This document shows, in pieces, positions 21,443 through 34,019 of a DNA stretch of 64,000 bases. The translations under genes and the position numbers were made by a program. Under the pieces are notes generated by a model that worked only from the letters and a program-made list of their open reading frames with translations, made no database searches and was not told where the DNA came from. Within the stretch, counting starts at the first letter, position 1; every line of letters begins with the position of its first letter. Source of the DNA: Aquatica leii (taxonomy: Eukaryota > Arthropoda > Insecta > Coleoptera > Lampyridae); contig CM069432.1 of NCBI GenBank assembly GCA_035610365.1, positions 230,786,532-230,850,531 of the forward strand. Direction: 5' to 3'.

Positions 21443-23989
21443 ATATTTCAGCAGTTCCCGTAGATTTTAAAAGACATACTCTAGTTTAAAATAGTTTGAA
21501 ATGTTTTCTTTTGATAATAATATGAGTTTGAGTTAGAAGAAACACGAAATATTTTTTAGATCTTTTTCCACTATTTAAGTAAACAAAGATAAATGCAAAT
21601 CTAATTTGATGCTGCGCCATAAAAAATTGTGTAGGTGTTTTTAGTTTTCTAAAAACTTCTATGCGAGTAAACATTGAAATAGAAGAAATATGTCGTATTT
21701 TAATTGTACGTTGGTTTGCAAACCGTTACCAAACTGTAAAATGTATCTGAGGATGCACGGACTTGTAGATAAATTCGATATTCTAAATTCTCTCTTTTTC
21801 CTAGAAAAACTTTTTTTGTAAATTTAGAATGTTATCTTGCATATTATAAACTAAGAAAACAATTTCAATACAAGATGTACGTACTATTAAGATTCTGGAA
21901 AAGTTCAAAACGGAAATTTCGTGATAAAAGTTACTAAGACTGTTAAAACAAACCTGAATTCTTGCAGAATTTAGTTGATAATATACGTCGGGCATTGCAA
22001 AGTTGAATATCGTTGGTGGCTTGTAGTATATGCGATTGACAAGTATTCAAAACGCTGATGTTATAAAAACACTAAATATACTTTTAAAAATATCTGATTT
22101 TTAATTTTTTGATGTAAACAGCTGTTGCAACTTCTTATTTCTGTTTTAAATTGGTTTGTTGATATGCATTTTTATAGTAGTAAATTTTTTTTCAAATTTA
22201 TCTGTAGTAACAATATGAATTTAGGCACATAAAATTTTTTTAGTAGTTTACTATAAACAAACAACAAATGTAAAATATTTAGACAAGAACATTTTGATCA
22301 AATCTTTTAAAAAGGAAGAATTAGTAAAAAAAACAAGTCGATTTAATTCAAATGAATTTGCTGTAAATAATTTTAATGAAATGATTTGCAACGTTTGTTA
22401 TCACTTGACTTTCAACATTCTTGTTAAAAAACATATAAATAATGTGTTTTACATAACATTTATCCTTTGAAGTAAAATAATCTTATAACCAAAACTAAAT
22501 TTCTACATAGTTTTTTTTATAATAAGAAAAATAATTTATAGTTATTAAATATAAAAAAGTCTAAATAGTAACAATTATTTGACAATAACTGTCTATTTAG
22601 AAATATAATTAACCATTTTTTTCTAAGTAAAATAAATTAACTTTTGTTGCTTGAATATCTATGTAATTCCTTTACGTCTGTGATGTTCCATAATATATTT
22701 AAACATTAAATACAAAACATAAACGGTGCTATTTACGATTACACCAAATTATTTTTTTAAATTAAGTTTTGGTAAACATTTAACCGTTTCAAAGTAGAAA
22801 TTAGTTTTAGTTTAAACGTGAAAGTTGTAAATAGGTAAATTACAAAACATTCTTTAAAAATTATATTTTATTATTTGAGTTATGAAGAACGTTATATCAA
22901 ATATATTTAGTTAAAACACTGTTTACTAAACACACGTCAATTTATAATTAATACTTTTAAACTCAACAATGATTATAAGCTACATTATTCTAAAACGTTT
23001 ATTATTTAAAAAAACAATTTAAATTGCAATAAAAAAAATATAAAGAATGATTGAGTACTGACAGTTTTTAGAATTGTATTATTATAGGTTTACGTAAAGT
23101 TTCTACAAACATTTTATATTTATTATAAATTTATCGATTGTCAAATTAACTACTACTAATAGGCACCTAAAACATACAGAAATATATAATTAACAATATT
23201 TCTTGCATGTTGCAGTAATAATTGATAGTAAAATTATTTATGCAATCTATGTTCTTTATGCAATACTTCAACTTTTGATTTTACATTTAAAACAGTTTAT
23301 AACTATAATTTAAATAACTATTTCTTTAATTATTATTTTTGTGGAAACAGTTTAATTATATAAAACATATATATACTATATAAATAAATACTAGTTGTTC
23401 ATAAAACAATAAAGAAGTCAAAACACACGTACATAGTAAATATAAAACATTACTAAAAATTATTGTAATTTATAGTTTAAAATATGAATTTTGTTTTTCT
23501 TGGTAAAGCTTAGTTATCATAGAAACAATGTTACCAAACAATTATATTTGTTGTTGTTTAATTTTAGAAACATTACAAAATATAACAATTATTATTAGAA
23601 TATAAGGTATATACCCGATACAAAAGTGAGAAATAGAAATATTCACAAAAAATGTAAGTTTAAATGTCATAAAATAGTTAAAAGTCGTCTTATAATTTCA
23701 TTTTCCAAAGAAACATCAATATTTGTTTGAATGGATGAAATGCTTTCTGGCGTCACAATTCGGAACGAGCAAACGCCCAAAAATGGTTAGGTTGTGTAAA
23801 GTTTTTACGAAAACTTGTTTGCGATTACTGAAATTTGCACACCGTTGTGTACTTTGTGTTGAGGTTTATTTAATATTTATTAAAAAAATATACATTTGAA
23901 AGTGAATACAGTTTTCAAAGGCATGTTTATGTAATCTGCCAATAGTAAACGTTTATTATAAAGTTTAAACGTTGTACCAGAATTAGGCG
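21443..23989. other. No gene recognised; AT-rich spacer
   Basis: About 2.5 kb of very AT-rich sequence. Short open frames (21486-21674, 21801-21995) show no protein signature and are probably chance. No strong inverted or tandem repeat was found by reading. Confidence 0.45.
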
Positions 23990-23999
23990 CCAGGTACCA

Positions 24000-24982
24000 G
24001 AATTATACTTGTCTGAAGGCTGTTCATGCAGGAAATAGCATGGGGATATCGTGTAGGTAAAACTACTGCAAGAAACATAATAAAATAAACCTGTGAAGTG
24101 TTGTAGGATGTCCTTAGCCCAACACAACTACCTGAGCCTTCCCTAAATACTTTTAGGAATATTGCAGCAGAATATTTCAAAATCTGGAATGTACCTAATT
24201 GTATCGGTGCTGTTGATGGCAAGCATGTTGTAAGTAAGGCCCCTCGAAACTCAGACAGCGAATTCTACAATGATAAGAAATGCTTTAGCATAGTTTTAAT
24301 GGCAACTTGTGATGCATATATGCGATTTATCATGGTTGACATAGGATCTTCAGGATCTAATTATGATTCTGCAGTATTTAGAAACAGTGGAATGGGATCA
24401 GCAATTCTAAATGGAACTTTATCTATTCCTCCACCAAAGAAACTTCCTCAAACGAATATTGTAATGCCACATTATATAATAGGAGATGCAGCTTTTCGGG
24501 TTCATACTAACATTATACGCACTTACCCAGGATCTAACTTGGATGAAAAGAAAAACACCTTTAATTACAGAATAAGCAGGACACGACGCACAATAGAGAG
24601 TGCTTTCGGAATATTAAGTCAGCGCTGGCTTATATTGCTGAAACCAATATTAGCCAGTGTCGAAGTATGCGAACTTATAGTACAAGCAACTGTAGTTCTT
24701 CACAATTTTTTACAATCAAGTGAAAAAGACATGCTACCTTCTCAAAGGGAATATTGCCCTACCGGCTTTTGTGATTATATAAGTAAAACTGGAAATTTAC
24801 ATCTGGGGACTTGGAGAGAAGCAAGAAACAATTTAAGATCGGTGAATAGATTGGGTTCTAATAACTCTCTTTATTCAGCTAAAAATCAGCAAGATGTACT
24901 AGCTGATTACTTTGTGTCTTCTGAAGGCTGGGTACCTTGGCAGGAAGCATACGTGAATAGAGGTGCTGTGCCATTACCTTAA
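24000..24982 (+). pseudogene. PIF/Harbinger (HARBI1-like) transposase remnant
   Basis: An open frame from 24107 to 24982 (no ATG until 24299) encodes a DDE_Tnp_4 type nuclease. Motifs in order: 'WNVPNCIGAVDGKHV' (first Asp), 'VDIGSSGSNYDSAVF' (second Asp region), 'GDAAF', 'RTRRTIESAFGILSQRW' (catalytic Glu), then 'ATVVLHNFL'. Upstream of 24107 the same frame still reads 'YRVGKTTARNIIK' but holds two stops (about 24083 and 24104-24106). The N-terminal part and the Myb-like partner gene usual in Harbinger elements were not found. The C-terminus is intact, so decay is moderate. Would cut and paste at 3-bp TWA targets. Confidence 0.85.
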
Positions 24983-25269
24983 CATTGTTTGGTATTTTGA
25001 TAAGCAAGATTTTTTCATTAGCCATTTTATTACCTCCACTTTTTAATGTTTTCTATTATGTTATGCATGAAATAAAACAAAAAAACCTTTATTTTTTTTT
25101 AAATTTCATAACAAAACTAATCTATATTATGAATGAAAATAAACTTTGTTGATTCTCAATTTGCTTTTAGTCTAAGTTTTACATTATCGGGCAATGTTAA
25201 CATTGATTATTTTTATAATACCTATAAACTTTTCTTGAAATTGTAATCGTTTACTTTGCAAAGTTATTT
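24983..25269. other. No gene recognised
   Basis: AT-rich tail after the Harbinger frame; an AATAAA-like signal occurs at about 25070. No terminal inverted repeat identified. Confidence 0.4.
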
Positions 25270-25720
25270 TGTAAGAATTTAATTATAGCTCGAGTGGCAT
25301 GAGCACATGCATTGCCTTGCTGAAAGCAACTAAATGAAATTGCATTGTCATCTAAATTGACTTAAAATATCAAGATAACGTTCAGCGTTTACAGTTTTGT
25401 AAGAAAATATTTGACCGATTATCATTCTCCTTAATATTGCAATACAAACACCAAGTTGATTGTAATCGTAGTTTTCACAAAAGTATGAAAATTTCCAACT
25501 GCCCAAGTACGATAATTTTGGCTTTCTACATATTCACTTAAATGAAGCAGTGTTTCGTTTGTAAAGAAAGTTAAATCCAACTATCTATCGTTGTATAAAT
25601 GTGAATTAAACCATTCACAAAATTGTACATTCTACAAAAAGTTAAATGCACGTAATTTTTGATAAACTGTAACTTTGCTTTTTTAATGTTTTGTGGCAAG
25701 TTCTTAATGAGAATCCTAAA
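25270..25720 (-). pseudogene. Highly decayed mariner-type transposase relic (DUF4817/DDE_3-like)
   Basis: Too broken to give a long open frame, but on the - strand consecutive blocks match the 41.8-42.8 kb transposase: 'LRTCHKTLKK', then 'FCEWFN', 'LDLTFFTNETLLHLSEYVES' (first acid block, SDE changed to TNE), 'IIGQIF' and 'FQQGNACAHATRA' (QQD changed to QQG). The blocks fall in the expected order across about 430 bases with several frame changes. Family call is by comparison with the better copy in this window. Confidence 0.65.
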
Positions 25721-26714
25721 AATCGAATGCTTACAAATTAAAAATTAATTTAGAATAAGTTTAAACCTGTTGACGCATACAATTTTGCTATCGATTAATT
25801 AGAACTTTGTTCCATTTTGTATTCAACAAGTGAAATTGGTATGATAAGCTTTCCTTTTTAGTTTGCTTTGCAAATGCAATTCTTATTACAAAAAATTAAG
25901 AATTTGAATTTGTTTGTGTTGTCGAGATTATGGTAATTAAAGTTTGTTTCTGAAAAATGTTCGATAAATTAATTGATGCAACTTTGAAGAGAATACGACT
26001 AAATTCTGTTGGAATTGTAGATGCCATTTCAAAAATGCGTCATTGCAACAACGGCGTCTTGTCCAGGATTAAACATTGCAAAATGCTGTTAATATAACAT
26101 TACCAAAATTAGATAACTTTAACATAGCAACAATACTTACATTTAGTACTTACGCACAAAAGACGTTAAATAGCTATGATAATGATTGTTTTGGATAATG
26201 AAAATTTAAAATGAAATATATAATTTGACAATCAACGTACCTAAACAAAACATACTAAGAATTTTATCAATTAGCAGCACTAATATAAAACAATGTTGAT
26301 GTAAGCGTCATAGATCACGTAAGAAAGAGGTTTTAATGAAGTCCCTGTATTATCACTGTCAAAATGAAATTAAGCATATAACGTTTTTATTATGATATCA
26401 CAAACGTCAAATATTATAAGAGAACATCTTTTCATTATATCTTTTGTTGTTTTTTTAAATGAATATCTGTAAATATTCGTTTATAAGACATAGAATTAGT
26501 CTGGAGGTAAAATCTATTGTGAGATCATTCATCTTTTTCTGTTTTTACTGTTATTACAAAAGATGTTGACAAGCAAACGGTTAACCAAACTGCAACATAA
26601 ACAATATTTTTGCTTGGTGGAGAAAAGGGACTATGTTAAATTGAAAATCAGTGATTGAATTGAAGATTCAAAATAAAAAATTTTAAAATCAAAATCGAAA
26701 GGGCGCCAGGAAAA
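25721..26714. other. No gene recognised
   Basis: About 1 kb of AT-rich sequence. The last 15 bases before the LTR include GGGCGCCAGG, read as a primer-binding-like site on the - strand. Confidence 0.4.
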
Positions 26715-27404
26715 TGTTGTAGTTTATTTAGACCTTTGGACCTTACCAACCAAAAACCCCCCGATGTCCTGGTAAACACTCTAAATGGAACTTGCAGAGT
26801 GTATTAACATGAAAATCTGAAATTTTTAAATTGCATTAAATGCGATGGCTCCATTAAATAAAAGCTTTATTACACTTTAAATACAATATATAAGATTTAT
26901 TTAATTGAATAAAACAAACAACAATAGAAGAAGATTAAAAGTTAAATTAAAGTGAATTCAATAAAATACCCAAAAAATTAAATTAAATAAAAATGATTAC
27001 ATGATTTAAGCAAAGATTTAAATAAATAGAAGACATAAAAATTGCGCGTAGTATGGTAAAATTTAAACTGATTTTATACAAAAGTTTATAAATACTTTAA
27101 ATTTTTCGTTTGGTTCGCTTTGAGCTTTTGGTGGTGGAGACCGTTAAGGTGGTAAGGTCAAAACTCGGTTGTGCGTAGGAGTGTAGTAGATAGTCCGAAG
27201 ATAAATAAACCGCTTAAAGACGAAAATGAATTATGTCGCACAAAAGGAATTTAACACGTAATTCTACCGTAAAATACATAGCAAGGTATCAATTGAATCG
27301 TCGAGATCGTAATATTTGCAAAATCGGGTAACTTCTTTTAACTTAAATTTGACTGAACTGTTCTCAATATCTCTACGGACCAGTAGCGCGACTCATTGTC
27401 AACA
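26715..27404 (-). repeat. Probable LTR (690 bp) of a retrotransposon, - strand
   Basis: On the - strand it begins TGTTGACA at 27404 and ends CTACAACA at 26715, giving the TG...CA ends and a TGTTG/CAACA terminal inverted repeat typical of LTRs. Just beyond the end, after TTTTCC, the - strand reads TGGCGCCC, a plausible tRNA primer-binding site. No second LTR or coding region is in the window, so this is a 5' LTR with a trace of interior. No matching target duplication, as expected if the rest is deleted. Confidence 0.5.
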
Positions 27405-29209
27405 CCTTTGATGTTATGATAACGATGTCGAAGGCATTGAGGTGAACGGAATTTTTTTTTCTTTATTTTACAAGTTTCAAGAGTTTATTTTTAATAAACT
27501 GCAGGTGTTATGGCACAATTTCTGATTGAGAACTCAATATCGTCATCAAAGCAACTTAAGAGACTATAAATATAGCTGTAATACATAACAGAACATGGTC
27601 CGTATGTAGTTATACTGTGCTTAAGAATTCTTGCTCTAAAAACCAAATTACTTCTATAAGTAACCTCGGTTTCCTCTACTAAATTTGAAACTTTTGACGT
27701 AAAATCTTCAAGAAAGGCATACAAACAAACAAAAGCGCTGAAAGAGAATACCAAAGAAAAAATGACGAATTAATACTTTGTGTAATAATCTACTTTTGCT
27801 TCTCACAAGACACGCCAATTCAACAAGCGGCAGTGAAATATAAATAAATTAAGTTAAAGTCATGTATAATGTATTACAAAGCAGATCTTTGAAACTAAAT
27901 ACAAACGACTTATAGAAATATTTAATTATAAAATGCACTCAAAATATGTAACAACAATAGACTTAAATAAACTATGTATTTATAAAATATTTGATATTTT
28001 AATGTGAAATTGTACTCAAATGCCACTAAAAAAATGAATAAAATAAAACAAACCAAAATACTGGGTCCTTCACAAAAAAATACGTCCGGAAGTCAAACGA
28101 CGATTACATTACTCTTTTCAGAAATTCTGATTGATTTAAGACTTGTATAATTTAGGATACTCTCAAACAAACAAATTTCTAGTAAAATTTTAAAAATTTG
28201 CTGCACTTTATTTATTGCGGCATAACAAGAAAAGAGCTTCATTCATATAGTTTGCTAACCTCCTTAATTTTAACGTTTTTAATAATAGTTTGCTTTTAAG
28301 AAAGATGTGTTTTACGCAATCTAATAGTTACACGTTTTTTATAGATAGAGAACTATTAATTTTTATTATAACAAATTAAACATCCCTATTCTTAAATGAT
28401 AATCCCTAATTATTGAATAGATAACGGACAATACTATTAATGTTCAAAATTAATAAGTTCCTGGTTTATGATGTTTGTAAAGGATTCGTGGATTTTATTT
28501 ATAAATAATATATGTCAATACTTTGAAAATAAATTTTAATTACTGAAATGTTATTGTTTTATTGTAACGTGTTTAACGATTTAAATAGTTGCACTTGTGT
28601 TTCTTGGTCTCTTAATAAACAGAATTTTAATTAAAAAAATTGAATAGTATTGCATAATAATACGCGATAATTCGAATTTGGTTTTTAAATTAAATAAGTA
28701 GGTTATACGTTAAAGTTTTGAATTAAGCAAAAAAAGCAATAAATAACACCTTAGCGAGAACAATAGATACCTCGACAGATGTAAAAGCATAATAGAACAT
28801 GCTAAATCGCTAATGTTATATTAATTGCACATTCGGAATAAGATTGCATAATTAATATCATCATATTAATATTGGTCTGATTATTAAAAAAAAATTTTGG
28901 CTGTGCTATTTAATAGCAAAATACTTCAATATGAATACTGTAAAAATACTTCAAATAGTCAATTAAATAAAAAACCATATCGTACTGTTCTTTTGTGCAA
29001 AACGACCTTCAGATTCTAAAATTAATATCATTTACATTTTTCGTAAAATAACGATTACTTTATCATATTTGTAGTAATATCGACTAATTTAAATCATTGT
29101 TTCAACCAAATCACATTTATTTAAATATAGTATATACATATATTACAAAAATACGTTTATATTATAAATAAAATACTCAAACTAATTAATATTTTGTATA
29201 TAAACCGTT
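27405..29209. other. No gene recognised
   Basis: AT-rich spacer of about 1.8 kb. The 27491-27754 open frame on the - strand shows no recognisable domain. Confidence 0.4.
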
Positions 29210-30500
29210 ATTTTCTAAACATTTTGTTAACCTGTTCGGCGTCGGGTTAATTGCTTTTTCGCAGAAGGCGATTATTGGTCCAAGTTTTGCTCATAGCTGC
29301 ACACAGGTTTAAGTCGGGAGATTTGACTGGCCATTCAAAAGCAATTACCTCGTTTCTGCTTTTAAAAATTCGCAAATTGTCTTAGACAATAACAATTTCT
29401 TCCAATTCTACTTCTGGATAAAGTGTTCGCACACTTGGCACCAAAATTTCGTCTAGCACTCGAAGGTAACTTTCTGACGTAAATCGTGGTGGAGAAACTA
29501 GAACCAATTTACCCGGCCCAACTTTTGAAATCCACCCCCAAAATCCACCAGAAATTCTTTCAATTTGCCGATTTTTACGAACATGTTCGGTACTAAATCT
29601 TGTATTTCGTGGTCGCCAAAGTGTTACAGACGACTCTTGTGTCGATGAAAATACCTTTTCGTCTGAAAAAATCACCGTACTCCAGTCTCTGTACAAATTA
29701 TTTTGACAGAATCTAATTTTTGCTTGAGCATGCCTTTCTGTTAATTCAGATTTTGTTGCAGGCTTACTTGCAAATAATCCCGCGTCGTTTAATCTGAGTC
29801 GTATCGTTGAAGCGCTGCAGTTTAAATGAACTTTTTCTTAAAATCGCGGAGCAGTTGTAAAACGAGAATTTTGAACACACTTAAGAATATTTGCATCTTT
29901 CTCTATGGTAGTTGCTCTATTTATTCCTTTTGGTTTCGTTATAAGAGAAACTTCTCCTTCTTCATCAAACCTTCGAAGCCACCGACAAACTTGGCACATC
30001 TGTACATGTATTTAGTTAAGTAATTTAGTTTAACCAAATGATTCAATTATTTTAGTAAATTACGTTTTCTTAAAATAAATAAATTACTTTTTTTTTATTT
30101 ATTCTGAACCCTGATTGTTTATTACCAATAGAATTTTTAAGAAAGAAAATCAAACACGATAAATTTTTGAAAACATTGATGTCGATTTTGGATTGTAATA
30201 ATACATTAACGTGTGCATAATTTTAATTTATATTATATTCTAATTTTAGTTAATGGGATAAAATGAAACTAAGAAAACTTTTCGTTTAATATTACGTAAA
30301 ATAATTTTTTAACGGATGTTTAAGATTAATAATTAATCAATGATTCAGTCTATTTGAGAGGCTTATTATAAGCAAATACTAAAAATCTTACCGATAATCC
30401 ATTTTGTAAAGCAATTTCACGTTGAAGAATTCCATTAGCAGCCATTCGAGTCATTGCAATTTTTGTTTCTACAATCTCTCTGCCCAAAACCTCTACCCAT
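29210..30500 (-). pseudogene. Second intron-containing Tc1/mariner-type transposase, broken
   Basis: Exon 1 runs 30500-30392 (ATG, one frameshift, 'MAANGILQREIALQNGLS'), followed by donor TCG|GTAAGA. The intron is 30391-30000 with an intact acceptor TACAG. Exon 2 (from 29999) continues 'VCRWLRRFDEEGEVSLI' (rest of the helix-turn-helix and linker), has a TAA stop, then 'CSASTIR', 'FSDEK' (first Asp kept), 'GFWGWISKVGPG', and 'IVIV' followed by a TAA where the Gln of QDN should be. Small deletions then remove sequence after DN and the third acid ('SPDLN' is joined directly to 'CAAM'). Similar to the 7112-8334 gene, including the same phase-0 intron site after the helix-turn-helix Ser. Element ends were not found. 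Confidence 0.85.
30000..30391 (-). other. Intron of the second Tc1/mariner-type transposase
   Basis: GTAAGA...TACAG, 392 bases, phase 0. The same site in the first copy is a 202-base interval, 7226-7427, with a good donor and a mutated acceptor. Confidence 0.75.
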
Positions 30501-30509
30501 GTTTGATTA

Positions 30510-31333
30510 TTTTTAACAATTAATTACTTACAATAAACTTAACTATATGTGTTTTATAATAACAACTAAAATTATTTGCTGATCAATGTCTACTTGAAAT
30601 AAACTAGTATACTGAATTATCCTGTACTAAATACTAAATTATTGGCTATTGTCAGAACTCGTAATTTGAATTCCAAATATTACTTATTGAACAATTAATG
30701 ATCTTTGTTGCAAACTTGTTATTGGTAGTGGTGCTTTCCCACATGCTTGAAATTACTGCACTCTTTTTAACTAAATACTCCGGAATTTACGCTTCCTTTG
30801 TCATTACAAGAAATAATTATCATTTAGAAATTTTTTCAGAACTTAGACAATGAGTAAGGTCAAAGTTGAACTTTCAAAAGATTTTAGTTTCCAGTTGTTG
30901 ATAGATAACTTCAATATTTTATAATATCCCAAAATAAATTTATTGTCTTTGGGTTTCCAAGTTTAATGATTTTCATTGCATTAGACTTAGGACATACATT
31001 GCAAAAATTTAATTTTGTTTGATTTTGCGTTTTTGAGTCCGATTGTATAATAGTTACCTTTATTTCGAGATTCAGCATTTCCTAATAGATTATAACTAAT
31101 ACTTAGCTACATATATGGTTCTTTCTTATTTTATTTTCACTGACAAGAAAAATAAATTTGTTCGTTACTTTACGTACAGGTTCTGTTCGCCAATTCATAA
31201 TAACAGTAGAATAATAAGATAGTAGGTTGAGAACAGAAACGGCGTAATTTCTTTAGATTTTAAAATGACCAACAAAATCTTTTAACTTAAACCCTATTGA
31301 GAAAATGTGGGTAGTTATGAGTTATTATTTAAA
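30510..31333. other. No gene recognised
   Basis: AT-rich sequence between the Tc1/mariner relic and the hAT element. Nothing further seen. Confidence 0.4.
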
Positions 31334-32982
31334 CAGGGGCGTACTATCCTGGAGCAGTTGGAGCAAACTGCTCCGAGCGCACGAATTTTGAAATCGCACC
31401 AGCCAGGGGGCGCAAATTGTAAAACAGCTTATCATAGTGTTATTTTACTAAATAGTTTTATCAGGCAGTAAAAGAGGTTAAATCAATATATGAACACAAC
31501 TTGACAATACCTAATGAGTGTTGGTGTGCGCTGTGCGACTGCTAAAAAGCTGAAATGTATTGTAATTGTACTTCTAGTATTAGTTTTCGGGGGCGCTCTC
31601 TGACGTAATCGTGATTTGAAGCCACTTTCAACTTTAGAAATGCACTATGGTTTGCAAAAAATATAAATGTGGCGATAAACGGTTTAAAAAAACATCTATG
31701 CAAAGTTGTAAGTTGTTGTCCTTGGTTCTCACAAAAAAGGTGTTTTTGAACTTTTACCTTTATAATAAGCTCTTAGTTTTTGTTAATTCTTACAAAAACA
31801 GGATTTAAAATACCAGGCGGCATGGGTTTTACTGAAACTTGTTATTCACTTTCAATAGAAAAAAAATTGTTTGTCTAACACTGTGGTCTTCCCGTGTTCA
31901 GGCTCTTGACGCGTTACGTTCTCGCTATTTTGTTGGTATTAAAATATTAGCCCACTTGGAATTAAACTGAAGAAGCCAAGACGAACAACGCAAACCTAAT
32001 AGTTTGATAACTTATTATAACAATTTTCAACCATTATCTTGATAATTGTACAAAATAAAGTACTGGAACTTATTAATATTGTCTTCAAAATGCTACTCAA
32101 GAAGATGCAAAGCAATCAATTGAGATGCTGTCTCTACTTGTAACCCAAATTCAAACTATATATTAAATAATTGAGATATTGTTATAAACGAGGCAGTTGA
32201 ATTATCAACTAAATGGAGCATTGAACCTTGTTTCGTCAAAAAGAGATTGCGTCTAGTAAAAAAATCTTTGAGCAACTGTATGAGCCCATTAAAAATAGTA
32301 AAGAATGTTTTAAAATGAAAGTTTTTTAATAAAGTAGTTGACATAGTATTCACTCAATTAAATATTAAATTTAAATCCGTGCGTAAAGTAAGTAGACTTT
32401 TTAAATGTTTATCGCTAGTATATCTTGTCGCATCAAATGATGAAACTAGTTTGGTTGAGTCCAAATTGTTGAGATTGGCTTATTCTTCAGATATTTCTTT
32501 TAGTTTTGGACCACAATTAATAAAATTTAAAATGTGTTTTTTTATTTAATTAAGACAAATTACTTCTATACGCGAAGTTGCTGAATTACTCTTAATTCAC
32601 ACCCCCGTCTTTTCCAAAAGATATTTACGAAACAGTATGTCTCAATCCCGCCTCAGCTGTTTGGCCACAATATCAATTGAAAAACCAATTGCTGGTCAAC
32701 TTGATCTGGGTAAATTAATTGACCGATTAACAGTTTTAAGATTTGTAAATGTCTTAATGTAGTTTATAACATAATCATGTACATATGATTCATTCAATAT
32801 TACTGTGTGAATATGTCATACATTTAAAAATTTTAAATCAATTGTTATTAAATAATGTTTAAAATTGAAATTAAAAAATAAAGACTAGAAAATTTCAAAT
32901 TTTATCGGATTATTTGTGAGAAAAAAAGGAGGAGCACAGATCTTATTTGCTCCAGGGCGCTGTATATATAGCTACGCCTCTG
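31334..32982 (+). mobile_element. hAT element, 1649 bp, with 8-bp target duplication
   Basis: Ends are CAGGGGCGTA (31334) and, inverted, CAGAGGCGTA (32982): hAT-type CAGRGGCG ends. The 8-mers outside are TATTTAAA (31326-31333) and AATTTAAA (32983-32990), seven of eight identical, the size expected for hAT. GC-rich subterminal sequence (about 31350-31420 and 32930-32965) shares 'TTGGAGCAAA'/'TTTGCTCCAG'. A decayed transposase is inside. Confidence 0.85.
32060..32760 (+). pseudogene. hAT transposase C-terminal remnant
   Basis: No long frame survives, but two blocks are readable. Near 32090-32165: 'NATQEDAKQSIEMLSLLV', resembling the mid-region of ZMYM/FP-type hAT transposases. At about 32545-32755: 'FSKRYLRNSMSQSRLSCLA' followed by 'TISIEKPIAGQLDLGKLID', the hATC dimerisation domain, where family members read L-(K/R)-(S/N)-x-M-S-Q-x-R-L-x-x-L-A. 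The catalytic region is mostly missing. Confidence 0.75.
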
Positions 32983-33433
32983 AATTTAAATAATGTAGCT
33001 CAAGTTACAAAGGAACTTTGGGAACGTTTCCGAGGATCCGACTACTGCAAAAAATTAATTAACTTGATGCTGAACAGGTTAACAACATATATACGAAATA
33101 TTAATTGTAACGTTTTTTGTAATAAATAAACATATTTCTATAACAAAACTACTAACTAATACGAGAAGCCATTAGGTATTAGTCTAATTAAAACTTGTTT
33201 AAATTTACATTACTACAAAAAACGATTTTTTCAGTTTATATAACGATAAAGTAAATCGTTATTTCACAAAAAATATAAACAGAACGAGATGGTTGTTTAT
33301 TTAATTGATCATTTAGCGTATTTTTAATTAGTCTACTATTAAAATGATTTAATTAATTATGCATAGTAATTGCAAATATGTTATGAATACACTAGTAATG
33401 ATAGTAGTATTAGTTGAAGCAATATTCTATATA
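32983..33433. other. No gene recognised
   Basis: AT-rich spacer between the hAT and BEL/Pao elements. Confidence 0.4.
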
Positions 33434-33824
33434 TGATAAATATAAAATATTGATTATCGTATCAAAACTTACCTCAAAACCACGTCCAGAAGCTGATCCC
33501 GAACCTCCTACAAAGGGCAACAGGAAGAAGGTTGACAGGACAGGGAGTATAGGAGCTTCGCGATATTCACTTTTAATTCCGGGTTTTGAATTACGATAAT
33601 CGATATTATTACTTGTATTATTAGCGGTTGTAGCACACACGACGACAATTCTAATACAACTGTCTCAAATCAACGAGTTGTCGAAGGTCGACAATTGCTA
33701 TCAATTTTTGCTGATATTATATTAATAATGGCAGTTCCTCAACCATCAATAAAGACAAATTAAATGAGGTAACAACAAAAAAAAAATCAATTAAATAAAA
33801 AATAAAAAATAACTTGCCCGACCA
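33434..33824 (-). repeat. 3' LTR of the BEL/Pao element
   Basis: 391 bases with TG...CA ends (as seen on the + strand TGATAAATAT...CCCGACCA). Near-identical to 38906-39295. Confidence 0.95.
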
Positions 33825-33842
33825 TTCCCCCGCCCCTGAAGG
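33825..33842 (-). promoter_or_regulatory. Polypurine tract
   Basis: Directly before the 3' LTR the - strand reads CCTTCAGGGGCGGGGGAA, a G-rich purine run where plus-strand DNA synthesis would start. Confidence 0.75.
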
Positions 33843-34019
33843 TTCCACTTCAGACAATTCTGCTACCAATTTGAATTTGCGAGGAAAAGCCAACAACTGA
33901 TAGAACCAGGCATCACAAAAAATTAAAAATTGAGATACTGAAATATACTACAAAGAATAAACAAAATAAAATCATTTTTGATTGAAGGAAAAATAAACTA
34001 AAATTATCTATAACCAATC
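33843..34019. other. BEL/Pao 3' untranslated stretch
   Basis: Between the integrase stop and the polypurine tract; no further coding sequence seen. Confidence 0.5.

Noticed and set aside
33410..33640. - strand open frame with a near-identical partner at 38894-39112
   Set aside because: Both lie in the LTRs; their similarity comes from LTR duplication, not from a gene family.
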